64,000 nucleotides of DNA, taken from contig JAGXQZ010000075.1 in assembly GCA_018336015.1 (NCBI GenBank), forward strand, positions 19,052-83,051. Direction: 5' to 3'. The notes beneath the pieces are model-generated. The model was not told the origin of the DNA. It saw only the letters and a program-made list of their open reading frames with translations, and did no database searches. The first letter of the stretch is position 1. Each line of letters opens with the position of its first letter. Both the position numbers and the translations under genes were made by a program. This document shows, in pieces, positions 16,921-27,403 of this stretch. Source of the DNA: Algoriphagus sp. GTDB taxonomy: Bacteria > Bacteroidota > Bacteroidia > Cytophagales > Cyclobacteriaceae.

Positions 16921-19619
16921 ACTGTTTGATTCTCTAATTGTTTGGATGGCGTGTAGGCCAAATTTGGGGAAAGCAGACGCTCAGCTTGTTCGATCGAAAT
17001 CCCCTTTCTCATCGCATAGCTTCCAACTTGGTCTTCGGCAATTTTACCCAATCCAAAGTATTTAGACTCTGGATGACCGAAGTAAAACCCAGAAACAGAG
17101 CTGGTCGGATACATCGCAAAGCTTGAAGTTAATGTGATGCCTACGGTGTTTTCGAGATCCAAGAGTTTCGCAATAGTTTCTTTTTCCGAGTGCTCAGGAC
17201 ATGCCGGGTAGCCTGGTGCAGGTCTGATACCCGGATATTCTTCACGGATCAATGACTCTGTATCAAGTCCTTCCTCTGTAGAATAGCCCCAATATTCTTT
17301 TCTCACTATCTCGTGTACATACTCTGCAGCTGCCTCTGCTAATCTATCGGCCAATGCTTTGAATAGAATGTCATTGTAGTCGTCTCCTGCCGCTTGGAAC
17401 TCGGCCAATTTAGCTTCCATTCCCAAGCCAGCTGTCACCGCAAAGCAACCTAGGTAATCTGTCTGATCAGGATGCAGGTAGTCTGCGAGTGATCGGTTAG
17501 GCACTCCTTTACCTTTCTTTCCTTGCTGACGCAAAAAGTGGAATCTGGCAATCTCAAAGTTCTCATCATTCGGTTCAAAGACAACCGCATCATCCTGCTT
17601 TCGCTGAACAGGCAACAAGGTGAAAACCGCCTTGGCAGAGAGCCAACGCTCCGCAATCAATCGGTCCAACATGGCTTGCGCATCTGCGAAAAGCCGCTTT
17701 GCCTCGTCTCCTACGATTGGATCTTCGAATATTTTTGGGTATTTCCCACTAAGCATCCACGTGCTGAAGAATGGTGTCCAATCGATGTATTTTCTCAATA
17801 CCGTCAAATCCAGATCTTCCAAGACAGTTCTTCCCAGCTTTTTAGGCTTCACCGGCTCAAATGAACTCCAATCAATTTCTACTGGATTGGCCTTAGCCTC
17901 TTCGTAGCTGATGAGTTGTTTCACAGACTGCTTAGCCTCGTGCTCCTCGCGGAGCTCACGGTAAGTAGCTTTTATTTGCTTGTGATAGGCCTCCTTGGTT
18001 TCCTCAGAGATCGCCTCACCTGCGATGGGAACAGACTTACTCGCATCAGTCACGTGAACTACTGTTCCGGAATAGACCGGATCAATCTTCACCGCTGTGT
18101 GAATTCTGGAAGTAGTGGCTCCCCCGATCAGCAAAGGAATCTTTAGGCCTTGACGCTCCATCTCAGAGGCCACATTGACCATTTCATCCAAAGAAGGCGT
18201 GATCAAACCGCTCAATCCTATGATATCAACCTTATTTTTGATTGCTTCATCGATGATTTTCTGTGCATCCACCATTACACCGAGGTCGATGATTTGGTAG
18301 CTATTGCAGGCCAATACCACTCCAACGATGTTTTTACCGATGTCATGGACGTCACCTTTCACGGTGGCAAGCAGGATTTTCTTCAAAGAAGATGCCTCTT
18401 GTCCTTCTTCCGGTAAAGGCATGAAGGGCTCGAGATAGGCTACTGCCTTTTTCATCACCCGTGCCGATTTTACTACTTGAGGAAGGAACATTTTCCCTTC
18501 TCCAAAAAGATCACCTACCACATTCATCCCGTCCATCAGAGGGCCTTCGATCACCTTCAGCGGATTAACTAATTCAAGCCTTGCCGCTTCAGTATCTTCA
18601 ATGATAAAATCCAAAATTCCCTTCACCAAGGCATGCTCGATACGCTTTGATACAGGCTGAGATCTCCAAGCTTCATTTACCACCTCTTTTTTATCGGCAG
18701 CTTTTACAGTTTCTGCGAAATCCAACAATCGCTCGGTCGCATCTTCCCTACGATCAAAAAGAACGTCTTCGACACGCTCCAAAAGATCCTTTGGGATATC
18801 CGCATAGACTTCCAACATAGTTGGATTGACGATACCCATGTCCATCCCATGATGAATCGCATGATAAAGAAAAGCAGCATGCATGGCTTCCCTTACTCGG
18901 TCATTTCCACGGAAGGAGAAGGATACGTTACTTACCCCACCACTGACCTTAGCTCCCGGGAGGTTTTCCTTAATCCATTTGGTAGCAAGGAAAAAGTCAA
19001 GCGCATTTCTGCGATGCTCTTCCATACCCGTAGCTACAGGGAAAATATTCGGATCAAAAATGATGTCCTGAGGATTGAATTTGACCCGATCGACCAAGAT
19101 GCGGTAGCTGCGCTCGCAGATTTCTTTTCTTCGCTCGTAAGTATCAGCTTGACCCTTTTCGTCAAAAGCCATCACGACCACGGCAGCCCCAAACTTCTTG
19201 ATCGTTTTCGCCTGCTGTATAAATTCTTCTTCCCCATTTTTCAGGGAGATAGAATTCACAATCCCTTTTCCCTGAACACACTTCAAACCTGCCAAGATGA
19301 TGCTCCACTTGGAGCTATCGATCATGATGGGAATACGACTGATCTCTGGTTCGGAAGCAATCAAATTAAGGAATCTGACCATCGCAAACTCACCGTCCAG
19401 CATCCCCTCATCCATGCAGACATCGAGCACCTGAGCACCGCCTCTCACCTGATCCAAGGCAATTTCCAGCGCTTCATCATAGTTTCCGCTGAGGATAAGT
19501 CTGGCAAATTTCTTCGAACCGGTGATATTGGTTCGCTCGCCGATGTTGACAAAATTGATTGTCGGGGTGAAAACCAAAGGCTCCAAGCCTGAGAGTTTCA
19601 AATAGTCCTGCTTAGGCAT
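16917..19619 (-). CDS. metH: Methionine synthase, folate/cobalamin/activation module (C-terminal part of split MetH)
   Basis: The 900-residue protein corresponds to MetH without its homocysteine domain. In order: a pterin-binding domain ([20 protein letters not shown], about residues 20-300), the cobalamin cap (about 320-410), the B12-binding Rossmann domain with DVHDIGKNI (the axial His), [15 protein letters not shown] and [17 protein letters not shown] (about 415-540), and the SAM-binding reactivation domain ([33 protein letters not shown], about 630-890). Together with the upstream gene it makes one full B12-dependent methionine synthase. The genes overlap by eight bases. Confidence 0.95.
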   Translation of the reverse strand: MPKQDYLKLSGLEPLVFTPTINFVNIGERTNITGSKKFARLILSGNYDEALEIALDQVRGGAQVLDVCMDEGMLDGEFAMVRFLNLIASEPEISRIPIMIDSSKWSIILAGLKCVQGKGIVNSISLKNGEEEFIQQAKTIKKFGAAVVVMAFDEKGQADTYERRKEICERSYRILVDRVKFNPQDIIFDPNIFPVATGMEEHRRNALDFFLATKWIKENLPGAKVSGGVSNVSFSFRGNDRVREAMHAAFLYHAIHHGMDMGIVNPTMLEVYADIPKDLLERVEDVLFDRREDATERLLDFAETVKAADKKEVVNEAWRSQPVSKRIEHALVKGILDFIIEDTEAARLELVNPLKVIEGPLMDGMNVVGDLFGEGKMFLPQVVKSARVMKKAVAYLEPFMPLPEEGQEASSLKKILLATVKGDVHDIGKNIVGVVLACNSYQIIDLGVMVDAQKIIDEAIKNKVDIIGLSGLITPSLDEMVNVASEMERQGLKIPLLIGGATTSRIHTAVKIDPVYSGTVVHVTDASKSVPIAGEAISEETKEAYHKQIKATYRELREEHEAKQSVKQLISYEEAKANPVEIDWSSFEPVKPKKLGRTVLEDLDLTVLRKYIDWTPFFSTWMLSGKYPKIFEDPIVGDEAKRLFADAQAMLDRLIAERWLSAKAVFTLLPVQRKQDDAVVFEPNDENFEIARFHFLRQQGKKGKGVPNRSLADYLHPDQTDYLGCFAVTAGLGMEAKLAEFQAAGDDYNDILFKALADRLAEAAAEYVHEIVRKEYWGYSTEEGLDTESLIREEYPGIRPAPGYPACPEHSEKETIAKLLDLENTVGITLTSSFAMYPTSSVSGFYFGHPESKYFGLGKIAEDQVGSYAMRKGISIEQAERLLSPNLAYTPSKQLENQTV

Positions 19620-20667
19620 TGCTTCCCTCCTCTTCTAGTTCTTCTTCAATTTTTCGTGGCTGAAATTCCGCCGCCATTTTTGCCAAGGCTTTAATATGCT
19701 CAGGGGTTGTACCACAGCATCCGCCTAGAATATTTAGCATGCCTTCCCTCAAAAAGTCTCGCACCTGGTCCGCCATCTCATTTGCCCCCTGATCGTAAGC
19801 ACCAAACTCATTGGGAAGTCCCGCATTGGGATAGGCCGACACATAGAATGGTGCTTTTTGAGAAAGAACCTTTAAGTAAGGTCTGAGCTCTTTTGCTCCC
19901 AAAGCACAATTCAAGCCCACTGAGAGCAAAGGAACGTGAGAAACGGAAATCAAAAATGCTTCAGTCGTCTGACCTGAGAGTGTTCTACCCGAAGCATCGG
20001 TAATAGTGCCCGAGATCATGATCGGCACTCCGCCTTCTTTGGGATCTAAGGGAATTCCTCTTCCTTCATATACTTCCTGCACTGCATACAAGGCAGCTTT
20101 GGCATTCAGCGTATCGAAGATGGTCTCAATTAAGATGATATCTGCCTCCCCATCCAACAAGCCTCTCACTTGCTCAGCATAGGCCTCTGCCAATTGGTCA
20201 AAAGTAATCGCTCGATAACCGGGATCATTGACATCCGGGGAAATCGAGGCAGTACGATTGGTCGGGCCCACTGCGCCTGCTACAAAACGTGGTTTGGAGG
20301 GATCGTTTGCTGTAAACTCATCAGCTACCTCTCTTGCCAATTTGGCTGACTGAAAATTGATCTGATAAGCCAAATGAGACAATCCATAATCTTCCTGAGC
20401 AATGGTCGTTCCTGAAAAAGTATTGGTTTCGATGATGTCAGCCCCTGCCTCCAAATATTCCTTATGGATAGCCTTAATGATATCAGGTCTACTCAAAGAC
20501 AGTAAATCGTTGTTTCCTTTTAGCGATTTGGGATGATCCTTCAACTCAGGTGTTCTGAAATCTTCCTCAGAGAGTTTGTAACGCTGAATCATGGTGCCCA
20601 TGGCCCCATCTAGGATCAAAATTCGGTTTTGAATGGATTGAAGGAGGGATTCCGTTCGGTTTTGCAT
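19612..20667 (-). CDS. metH: Homocysteine S-methyltransferase module (N-terminal part of split MetH)
   Basis: This protein of about 351 residues is the Zn-dependent homocysteine-binding barrel of Met[18 protein letters not shown] at the start, [13 protein letters not shown], and the zinc cysteines in VGLNCALGA and [11 protein letters not shown]. The frame is open to a TTG at 20703, but the ATG at 20667 starts just before the conserved region and is preferred. It overlaps the following 900-residue MetH gene by eight bases, which suggests coupled translation of two chains that assemble into one enzyme. A SAM-I riboswitch lies in its leader. Confidence 0.94.
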   Translation of the reverse strand: MQNRTESLLQSIQNRILILDGAMGTMIQRYKLSEEDFRTPELKDHPKSLKGNNDLLSLSRPDIIKAIHKEYLEAGADIIETNTFSGTTIAQEDYGLSHLAYQINFQSAKLAREVADEFTANDPSKPRFVAGAVGPTNRTASISPDVNDPGYRAITFDQLAEAYAEQVRGLLDGEADIILIETIFDTLNAKAALYAVQEVYEGRGIPLDPKEGGVPIMISGTITDASGRTLSGQTTEAFLISVSHVPLLSVGLNCALGAKELRPYLKVLSQKAPFYVSAYPNAGLPNEFGAYDQGANEMADQVRDFLREGMLNILGGCCGTTPEHIKALAKMAAEFQPRKIEEELEEEGSNA

Positions 20668-20732
20668 CTTGTAATAAGTCAATTCAAAAAGGCAATCGAG
20701 CAAAACACGGAGAAAATAACTAACTATTCTTT

Positions 20733-20840
20733 CTTCCGCTCATCTATTTCCGGCATTTCCGGAACGGGAGTTAGCACCTTGTAGACAGGTTGCTAAGACG
20801 TCGCAGGGCCCTTCCCTCGGTCTTTCTCGATAAGCCGAAG
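20733..20840 (-). ncRNA. SAM-I (S-box) riboswitch controlling the metH-metF operon
   Basis: On the minus strand the core matches SAM-I: CUUAUCGAGAAAG, then GAGGGA, GGGCCCU, the invariant CUUAGCAACC, and AAGGUGCUAACUCC. P1 forms from GGCUUAUC (within 20829-20840) and GAUGAGC (within 20733-20744). P3 is CCUGUCUACAAGG, and P4 is UUCCGG and CCGGAA around AAAUG. It ends 65 bases before the chosen metH start. No clear intrinsic terminator follows, so control may act on translation or by a mechanism I cannot see. SAM binding should repress the operon when methionine is plentiful. Confidence 0.93.
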
Positions 20841-20848
20841 CAAAAGTA
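20841..20848 (-). promoter_or_regulatory. -7 element of the metH operon promoter
   Basis: TACTTTTG on the minus strand fits TAnnTTTG and would place the start of transcription near 20836, right at the P1 helix of the riboswitch. The -33 region shows no good TTG at normal spacing, so the call is moderate. Confidence 0.5.
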
Positions 20849-20935
20849 ATATCTAATCTTCAATAAACAGGAGATTTAGGGGACAAAATGAAAATTCTTG
20901 ACTGGTTTTTTTGAAAAAACAAAAGCTTTTCAGCC

Positions 20936-22252
20936 TTATGGCCTTAAGCCTATTCCAAAGGTTAAAAAGGGCGCGGACATGTAATCAGTCATCGGTAATC
21001 CCCCCAATTTATACCCAGGAAATCCTGCCTCATACCCTCCCGAGGCCGTGATCACCAAATCAAAAAACTTTCTTTCCGTCATAGGTATGCCATATTCAAA
21101 AAGAATTTCGGGTTTAGCCATCAGTCCTGCAGTTTTAAGATACCCATCAAAATACCGTTGTTCGACTAGCTCAGGGAAATCGGGTTTTTCATTTGCTGAA
21201 AGCGTATATCTGAGATTACCAAATCCCAATCCAGCCATAGCACCGATTGCAAAGTTTTTATACTGAAAGAATTTATAACCCCCGTTACCATAAACTCGAA
21301 GACTGTTTAAGCTGTGGGTTTGAGAATTGCTGGCCCGACCATCCATCGCAAGATTGAAGACATCCACACCATAGAGCATTCCATCCGTTTCGCCAAGTAT
21401 CCGCAATCCCCAGTTACTAGGTTTTCCTTGTAGCGGCTGATAACCATTTTCTTCCAATACAGCATTGAATTTATCCGGTGAAGAAAAATGAATACCCCTG
21501 ATCAAAGAAATTCCGATTGTAGCGTCTTTATAGAAAAAATTGCGATCGGGCAATGAAATTCCAGCTCCTACTCTCACAAAAGCACCCGCTTGAGCATTGT
21601 CAAATGCCAGACCATTTATGGACCAACTTCCCTCAAAGGGACTGAAGGAATACCCAACTTTGGCTAGGATTTCCAATGATTCTTTCCGACCGGGCAGATC
21701 AAAATCATAGCTAGCTTGAAAACCAATTTCTGTCAAAAAATCCCCAAATCCGTTTGTTCCCTTCTGGATGTCATTTTTTCGGAGAATAAAACCTCTTCGC
21801 GGACTTTGTAAAAAAGAATTGAGATCAGATTCTTGTTCAGAAGGCAGCATCTGAAAATTCATATAACCCATACCTAGGGACATGTAATGAATCAACTGGA
21901 ATTTTCCTTCTTCTGTCAATGAATAGCCCACATTCAACAAAGCTCTGGAGGTCCGATACTTGATATCAAACTGGTCAAATTCACTGGTTTTGCTTTGATG
22001 CTGAGTCAGTTCAAAGCCAACCACAAAATCATTAACTCGAGTCTGATAACCCAAACCATAGGTACGGTATCTATTTCGAAGCGGTGAGAGTCCTCGATCC
22101 GAAAGAAGCTCATTGAACTGTCTGATTTTAGCACCTGAACTGCCCGTGAAGCCATAAAACGAGGATCTTTTTTCCATCAGTTTTTGAGCTTGAACAGAAT
22201 AAGCAAGAGCTAATGTCAAAAAAACAGGAATGATACGCTTAAGGTAATTCAT
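20936..22252 (-). CDS. Hypothetical exported protein, probable outer-membrane beta-barrel
   Basis: The 438-residue protein has a signal peptide (MNYLKRIIPVFLTLALAYSVQA, cleavage before QKL). The rest alternates polar and aromatic/aliphatic residues with many glycines, for example TYGLGYQTRVNDFVVGFEL, LLNVGYSLTEEGKFQLIHY and AIGAMAGLGFGNLRY. It ends in FLTFGIGLRP, not a classic terminal Phe. This is the look of an outer-membrane porin or barrel. I do not recognise the family. It lies downstream of the giant hybrid kinase on the same strand, 70 bases away, and could share its transcript. Confidence 0.6.
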   Translation of the reverse strand: MNYLKRIIPVFLTLALAYSVQAQKLMEKRSSFYGFTGSSGAKIRQFNELLSDRGLSPLRNRYRTYGLGYQTRVNDFVVGFELTQHQSKTSEFDQFDIKYRTSRALLNVGYSLTEEGKFQLIHYMSLGMGYMNFQMLPSEQESDLNSFLQSPRRGFILRKNDIQKGTNGFGDFLTEIGFQASYDFDLPGRKESLEILAKVGYSFSPFEGSWSINGLAFDNAQAGAFVRVGAGISLPDRNFFYKDATIGISLIRGIHFSSPDKFNAVLEENGYQPLQGKPSNWGLRILGETDGMLYGVDVFNLAMDGRASNSQTHSLNSLRVYGNGGYKFFQYKNFAIGAMAGLGFGNLRYTLSANEKPDFPELVEQRYFDGYLKTAGLMAKPEILFEYGIPMTERKFFDLVITASGGYEAGFPGYKLGGLPMTDYMSAPFLTFGIGLRP

Positions 22253-22322
22253 TGATTTGGTTTAAAATGGTCGGCTAGATTTGGCCATTTCCTACTTGAC
22301 AAAATTAATGCTAAACCAAAAT

Positions 22323-25300
22323 TCAACCCTGATCTTTTGAATTCAAAACCTTACTTATTTTCTCATACAACACTTCAGGAGAAAATGGCTTGGGTACAAA
22401 ATCATCAAATCCTGCCTCATTCAATTCATCTTTTACTTCATTGTAGGATGCTGCTGTCAAAGCCAAAATCGGAACATGGGACTTTTCAAGAATCTTATTC
22501 TGGCGGATAGAAGTAGCCACTTCAAAACCGTCCAATTCGGGCATTTGCAAATCAAGGAGAACCAAATCAAACGAATGTTGCTCAAAAATCTCCAAGGCCT
22601 CTTTCCCGTCACTTGCGATAAAGAGTTGGCCCGCATTCCATTTGGTCAAAAATTTACGAATCAAAATCTGGTTGACCACATTATCCTCTGCTACCAAAAT
22701 GGATGCTTTTTCCAATGATTTAGAGTTGGAAGGTGTGGAGCTTTCTGCCTCTTGTTTTGGTTGGACCAACTGCTCAAAAGGAATCGAAAATTCAAATACA
22801 CTTCCCCCTCCTGATCTATCTGTCAGCTTGATATGACCTCCATAGAGCTCAACCAGTCGTTTGACTATCGCCAATCCCAAACCAGTGCCTCCATATTTTC
22901 TAGTAGTAGAGGAAGATGCCTGAGTGAATGCCTCAAAAATGCTTTTCTTTTTGGCATCCGGTATCCCTATTCCGGAATCTTCAAATCGGAATTTGATTTC
23001 AGTTTTACCTTCTTTTACATTTTCTCTTAAAAGCGAAATTCTCACAAAACCCCTTTCCGTAAACTTGACGGCATTCGAAACCAAATTATTAATTACCTGC
23101 CCGAGGCGAAGTGGATCGCCGATCAAAGTTTCCGGAATAGCTTCGTCGATTTCACAGCTGAGCCGTAAGCTTTTTTCATTAGCCTGAAAACTATGTGAAT
23201 GAACAATCCTGTGTACGACATTTCTCAAATCAAAGGAAATTCGCTCCAATTCTACTTTTCCAGAATCAATCTTATTGTAATCCAGGATATCATTGATCAG
23301 AGCCATTAGATTCTCGGCTGAGAATTGAAGGGTTTTAAGGTTTTCCAATTGGTCAGGCCGTGGATTTTCTTCCATCAGAAAATGAGTTAAGCCAATCACC
23401 GCATTCATTGGCGTGCGGATCTCATGGCTCATCACGGATAGAAACTGCGACTTGACCAAAGACGCCTGTTCTGCCTTTTCTTTGGCTATTCTGAGCTCCT
23501 GTTCTGCTTCTTTTAGCTTTGACACATCACGCGCAATCCCGGTGTAAAAGCGCTGCTGTCCAGATTTGTCCTGAATCAGTTTACCATTGGAGCTGAAAAC
23601 CCTGTAGGTACCATTGCGATGTCTAAGTCTAAACTCCAAAAACTGAGTTGAGGAAAGCAGATCTTTCTTCTCCTCCAACATGACCCGAAACTGATCAAGG
23701 TCATCAGGATTCAAAAACTCAAAAATACTTCTGCCAGTCACTTCTTCAGAGCTGTAATCCAGGAATTGCTTCACATTTGGAGATACATACTGCAGCATGA
23801 ATGTCTCGGAGAGTGAAAAGATTATTTCGGTCGATTCCTCCACCAGGCTCCTGTATTTTTCCTCAGAATTGATTAAATCCTGCTTGGCCTGATGCTCCTC
23901 CTGTATGTCCCGAATGATGCTGAGAGCATATTGCACCTGATCATTTTCTATAATTGGACGGATTATTCGATGGTAGTGCCTTCCATTGAGGGAGAATTCC
24001 GACTCGACAATTTCCCGATCAAAATAGACCCTATCGAGGAGCTGACTCACTTGTTCGTAAGAAGTCAGCTGAAGTTCGCTGAGATGCTTACCTTCAAAAT
24101 CTTCCCTTCTCAAGCCCCAAGCGGCAAAATTGCTGCCTTCTGCCAAAATGTACCTTCGCTGGGAATCAAGAAGAAAAATATTTGTCCTCGGTATGTTGGA
24201 CGCCAATACCCTGTATTGCTTGTCTCTTTCTTTTTGAATCGTATCTATCCGCTTTCGATCGGAGATATCCTGAAAAAGGCCCTCATGCAAAATGATGTTT
24301 CCAATATCATCTTTTACATCAGAAGTACGATCCTCTACCCAGATGAACTCCCCTTGTGTGGTTCTGATTCTGTATTCCCCAGAAAATGATTTAATCCCCT
24401 CTTGAACCGTCTGAATTCTAGCCAGGTCCAAGATGACTTCTTTGTCATCTGGATGAACCAAATTAAGAAATGAAACCTCATTTCTAATCAGGTAGTCGGC
24501 GTCGTATCCAAATCTATTGATGTTGTCAGAGATGTATTTAATCCGGTATTCATCGCTGGGGTCAACTCGAAAAAGAACAACGGGGCTATTTTCAATGATC
24601 AACTTTGCCCTTCGGGCCACCTGCTCTGATTTGTACTTCTCTGCAAGACTATGAAGAATGAATGAATAACCGATTTTTTCTTCCCCTTCTGAAAATATTG
24701 GCTGTAAAGTCATTTCAAAAGGGGATGCCTTTGAATGGAGAGTTTTGATAAATTGTTCAGATTTCCAATTTTCTTTTTGATTCAGAGATTCAGCAATCTC
24801 TTTGAGATCCTCATTTTCTCTCCAATCTATCTCTAGTAAATCCTCAAGCTGACCCCTAAAGGACTGGGCAGTCTCTGGACAGCAGAGTTGCACCGCCGCT
24901 TCGTTGAGATAGATCACTTCCAGGGAAAGATTTGTGACTACAATTGGATCGGAAACCTGTGCAAGGATTTGGGATTGCAATCTCAGATATCCATCTGCAG
25001 CTCTTTTATGTGTGATATCTGTACAAAACCCGTATATCTCCAATCCTTGGCTGAGGTAGTCGCGCTTCCCTTCAATCTCGTAACTGATGTGCTTTGATTT
25101 GCCATCTTGAGCTGTAATAGTAAACTCTCCCGAAGTGCGCTGGAGATTTTCAGAGGCCAGCTTGAGATTTTGAATGAATTCCTTGCGAAATGGCTTGTCT
25201 ATTTTGTAAATCAAAACCGCAAAATCCGTGATAACGGGTCGATCACCCATCCCAAGGAGCTTGGACAATCCGGCTGAAAAATGAAATCGCTTGTTATGAG

Positions 25301-26627
25301 CCCCAAACCTCCACGAACCTGAGCTGGAAAGTATTTCAGTGTTTGCAAGTAAGTTTTCATTTCGCTGCAGCCTCCTCATCATTTGACTGCCAAGGTATGC
25401 TCCAGCCAATATATCCCCCAATTGCTTGAAAACCTGAATTTCCTTTTCTTCAAAAAAGAAAACTCCCTGAATAAATTCGAATTGGATGATCCCCAGGAGT
25501 CTTTGACCGGAAATGAGTGGAACCAGAAGCATTTTACGTTCTACCTCTTCCCTGTTCAGTTTGGATTTAAGCTTTAAGGTTCTTAGAATAACTTTTCCGT
25601 TCTCCAATTCACTCTTGACCGAATTAATCAGCCCAAAATACCTTGGGCTAGCCACCGTAGATTGATCTCCAGATTTAGTCCAGTGATTCAAAATTTCCAA
25701 TTCGCGAGTGTCTCGGTTTATGATGAGAATTTTGGATTCCTCAGCCTGAAGCATTTCTCCAAACTGTACTAAAGCTTTGTCAAACTCATCTTCCAAATTA
25801 GACCAGCGACCATTGATCAGCTGGGCTGATATCCAATTGATTTGATTTTCGATCTCATACCTACGCTGAAGCGATTGCTCAGTGAGGATAAAATCAGTGA
25901 TGTCTCTCGAACTGAAGAGGATCCCCTGAATTTGAGGATGATCAAGAAGGTTTCTGGCAAAACTCTCCAGGTAGATTCGCCTACCTGTGGAAAGGTTGAT
26001 CCAAAAATCCAAAGCCACTTCTTCGTTTGAATTTAGAATTTCATCAAAGCTACCCTTGACTATTTCGAATATGCCAGCTGCTATGAACTCCTTATAGTTT
26101 CTACCCAAGAGATCAGAGGCAGGAATACCGATATTTTTTTCTACCGAATTACTGACGTAGAGGTAATTCCCGTCCTGATCGAAAATAGCTATCAGGTCAT
26201 GGTAATTGGTAAGAATACTCTGCATGTATCCATACTCCCGACCTAAAGCATCTTCAAGGGCATCCTGTCGAGTTTGAACAGAATCGTCAGTTTTTTGGAT
26301 CTTTTGACCTTTCGCAATCAAAAAACGAGATGAATAACTTGATGGCAAAGGGGTAAAACACCATTCATGCAATACATCCTGATCGGATTTGGTGGTAAGT
26401 GGAACTTGAACTTTTGGCAAGGATCCCTTTCCTTCCAAGAAATAATTTTCAAGGACAAGTAGATGAGCTGGTTGCCTAAAATAGTCTTTCCAATTGTCCC
26501 CTATGGAAACAAAATTCTCCAGAAAATACCTGTTGAAAAAAATAATCTCGTCAGAGTCCATTAAAAAAAGTGGTTCTTCGAGTTGATTGAAAAAGTCCGA
26601 AATATCGAATTGTTGAAATTGATCCAT
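22323..26627 (-). CDS. Hybrid histidine kinase with many PAS domains, a GAF domain and a receiver
   Basis: A protein of about 1434 residues, with no signal peptide or membrane helix seen, so cytoplasmic. In order: a degenerate PAS (about 10-110), PAS (135-250), GAF (260-410), then five PAS/PAC units (about 420-545, 550-670, 675-800, 805-930, 935-1055), HisKA (SHEIRTPMNAVIG, phospho-His about 1068), HATPase (NNLVSNAVKF, DSGIGIP, KYGGTGLGLAI) and a receiver (LVAEDN, LVLLDLQMPELDG, phospho-Asp about 1359, PKPF). ATG at 26627 is used. The frame opens five codons earlier at a GTG. No separate response regulator or Hpt protein is adjacent, so the output is unknown. Confidence 0.92.
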   Translation of the reverse strand: MDQFQQFDISDFFNQLEEPLFLMDSDEIIFFNRYFLENFVSIGDNWKDYFRQPAHLLVLENYFLEGKGSLPKVQVPLTTKSDQDVLHEWCFTPLPSSYSSRFLIAKGQKIQKTDDSVQTRQDALEDALGREYGYMQSILTNYHDLIAIFDQDGNYLYVSNSVEKNIGIPASDLLGRNYKEFIAAGIFEIVKGSFDEILNSNEEVALDFWINLSTGRRIYLESFARNLLDHPQIQGILFSSRDITDFILTEQSLQRRYEIENQINWISAQLINGRWSNLEDEFDKALVQFGEMLQAEESKILIINRDTRELEILNHWTKSGDQSTVASPRYFGLINSVKSELENGKVILRTLKLKSKLNREEVERKMLLVPLISGQRLLGIIQFEFIQGVFFFEEKEIQVFKQLGDILAGAYLGSQMMRRLQRNENLLANTEILSSSGSWRFGAHNKRFHFSAGLSKLLGMGDRPVITDFAVLIYKIDKPFRKEFIQNLKLASENLQRTSGEFTITAQDGKSKHISYEIEGKRDYLSQGLEIYGFCTDITHKRAADGYLRLQSQILAQVSDPIVVTNLSLEVIYLNEAAVQLCCPETAQSFRGQLEDLLEIDWRENEDLKEIAESLNQKENWKSEQFIKTLHSKASPFEMTLQPIFSEGEEKIGYSFILHSLAEKYKSEQVARRAKLIIENSPVVLFRVDPSDEYRIKYISDNINRFGYDADYLIRNEVSFLNLVHPDDKEVILDLARIQTVQEGIKSFSGEYRIRTTQGEFIWVEDRTSDVKDDIGNIILHEGLFQDISDRKRIDTIQKERDKQYRVLASNIPRTNIFLLDSQRRYILAEGSNFAAWGLRREDFEGKHLSELQLTSYEQVSQLLDRVYFDREIVESEFSLNGRHYHRIIRPIIENDQVQYALSIIRDIQEEHQAKQDLINSEEKYRSLVEESTEIIFSLSETFMLQYVSPNVKQFLDYSSEEVTGRSIFEFLNPDDLDQFRVMLEEKKDLLSSTQFLEFRLRHRNGTYRVFSSNGKLIQDKSGQQRFYTGIARDVSKLKEAEQELRIAKEKAEQASLVKSQFLSVMSHEIRTPMNAVIGLTHFLMEENPRPDQLENLKTLQFSAENLMALINDILDYNKIDSGKVELERISFDLRNVVHRIVHSHSFQANEKSLRLSCEIDEAIPETLIGDPLRLGQVINNLVSNAVKFTERGFVRISLLRENVKEGKTEIKFRFEDSGIGIPDAKKKSIFEAFTQASSSTTRKYGGTGLGLAIVKRLVELYGGHIKLTDRSGGGSVFEFSIPFEQLVQPKQEAESSTPSNSKSLEKASILVAEDNVVNQILIRKFLTKWNAGQLFIASDGKEALEIFEQHSFDLVLLDLQMPELDGFEVATSIRQNKILEKSHVPILALTAASYNEVKDELNEAGFDDFVPKPFSPEVLYEKISKVLNSKDQG

Positions 26628-26821
26628 AGGATTAAAACTCACTCCCCTAACTTGGGAAAACTTTTTAAGAGAAAAAACTACTTTTTAAGAAAGGCATTTC
26701 CTTTATCGGGTTACAATTTTGTAAAAGATCAGAAGGTTCACATCATGAATTGACCTAAAAGGCAAAACTTTTTACCCCAGCACTCGTGACAATGCTAGTT
26801 AAATCTTAAACAAACCCCATT

Positions 26822-27142
26822 ATGATTATTTCCACTACCAGCACACTCCAAGGTTATCACATTGACCAGTACTTAGGATTAGTCTCCGGTGAAACCATCA
26901 TCGGCGCGAATATTTTCAAAGATTTTTTTGCAAGTATCACCGATATCGTAGGTGGTAGATCCTCTGCCTATGAACAAGTACTCCGCGAGGCTAAAGCTAC
27001 TGCCATGGCTGAAATGGAAATGCAGGCCAGACAGTTTGGAGCTAATGCCATCATCGGTATTGACCTAGATTATGAAACCATCCGAGAAGGCATGCTAATG
27101 GTCACCGTCAGTGGAACTGCAGTAAAGACTACAAAACTATAA
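26822..27142 (+). CDS. YbjQ/UPF0145-family protein
   Basis: The 106-residue protein fits the YbjQ (putative heavy-metal-binding) family: [28 protein letters not shown] at the N-terminus (family hallmark of a strand, G-E-x-I and a F-x-D region), a central helix with [17 protein letters not shown] and [13 protein letters not shown]. Members form pentamers or decamers. No biochemical role is established. It stands alone and converges on the ferredoxin-like gene, with a shared hairpin between them. Confidence 0.85.
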   Translation: MIISTTSTLQGYHIDQYLGLVSGETIIGANIFKDFFASITDIVGGRSSAYEQVLREAKATAMAEMEMQARQFGANAIIGIDLDYETIREGMLMVTVSGTAVKTTKL

Positions 27143-27147
27143 CACAA

Positions 27148-27169
27148 AAGCCCTGAAATATCAGGGCTT
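27148..27169. terminator. Bidirectional terminator between ybjQ-like and ferredoxin-like genes
   Basis: AAGCCCTGA (27148-27156) pairs perfectly with TCAGGGCTT (27161-27169) over a 4-base loop. It overlaps the stop codon of the minus-strand gene and is followed by TATTTATTT on the plus strand. Confidence 0.85.
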
Positions 27170-27403
27170 ATTTATTTGCGAAAGAACAACATCCAAAGTG
27201 GCTTTTTTGCAAAAATGATCTCCTACAATTACCACCGGAGCAGATTTGCACATATCCATACATTGGGTTCTTATCAGCTTTACATTGCCTTTTAAGTCAC
27301 CTGACTTTGCAGACTCCTTAAGTTCTTTCCTCAGCGATTTACCTCCGGATTTTTTACAATCCGATCCTGTACAACAAAAAACCAAGGTCTTTGAGTGCTT
27401 CAT
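27161..27403 (-). CDS. Thioredoxin-like [2Fe-2S] ferredoxin domain protein
   Basis: This small protein (80 residues from ATG 27403) carries four cysteines in the pattern of thioredoxin-like 2Fe-2S ferredoxins (NuoE type): VFCCTGSDCKKSG near the start and RTQCMDMCKSAP about 33 residues later, then VVIVGDHF. It would be a soluble electron carrier or iron-sulfur sensor. The frame extends six codons upstream to a GTG, but the ATG overlaps the DUF819 stop as ATGA, so coupling to the membrane protein is likely. Its redox partner is not evident. Confidence 0.82.
   Translation of the reverse strand: MKHSKTLVFCCTGSDCKKSGGKSLRKELKESAKSGDLKGNVKLIRTQCMDMCKSAPVVIVGDHFCKKATLDVVLSQINKP

Noticed and set aside
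18849..19592. Long open frame on the plus strand opposite metH (247 codons)
   Set aside because: It lies wholly opposite conserved MetH coding sequence, shows no domain pattern and results from the codon bias of the real gene.
23892..24389. 165-codon plus-strand frame opposite the hybrid kinase
   Set aside because: It is a shadow of a kinase PAS region with no recognisable protein features.
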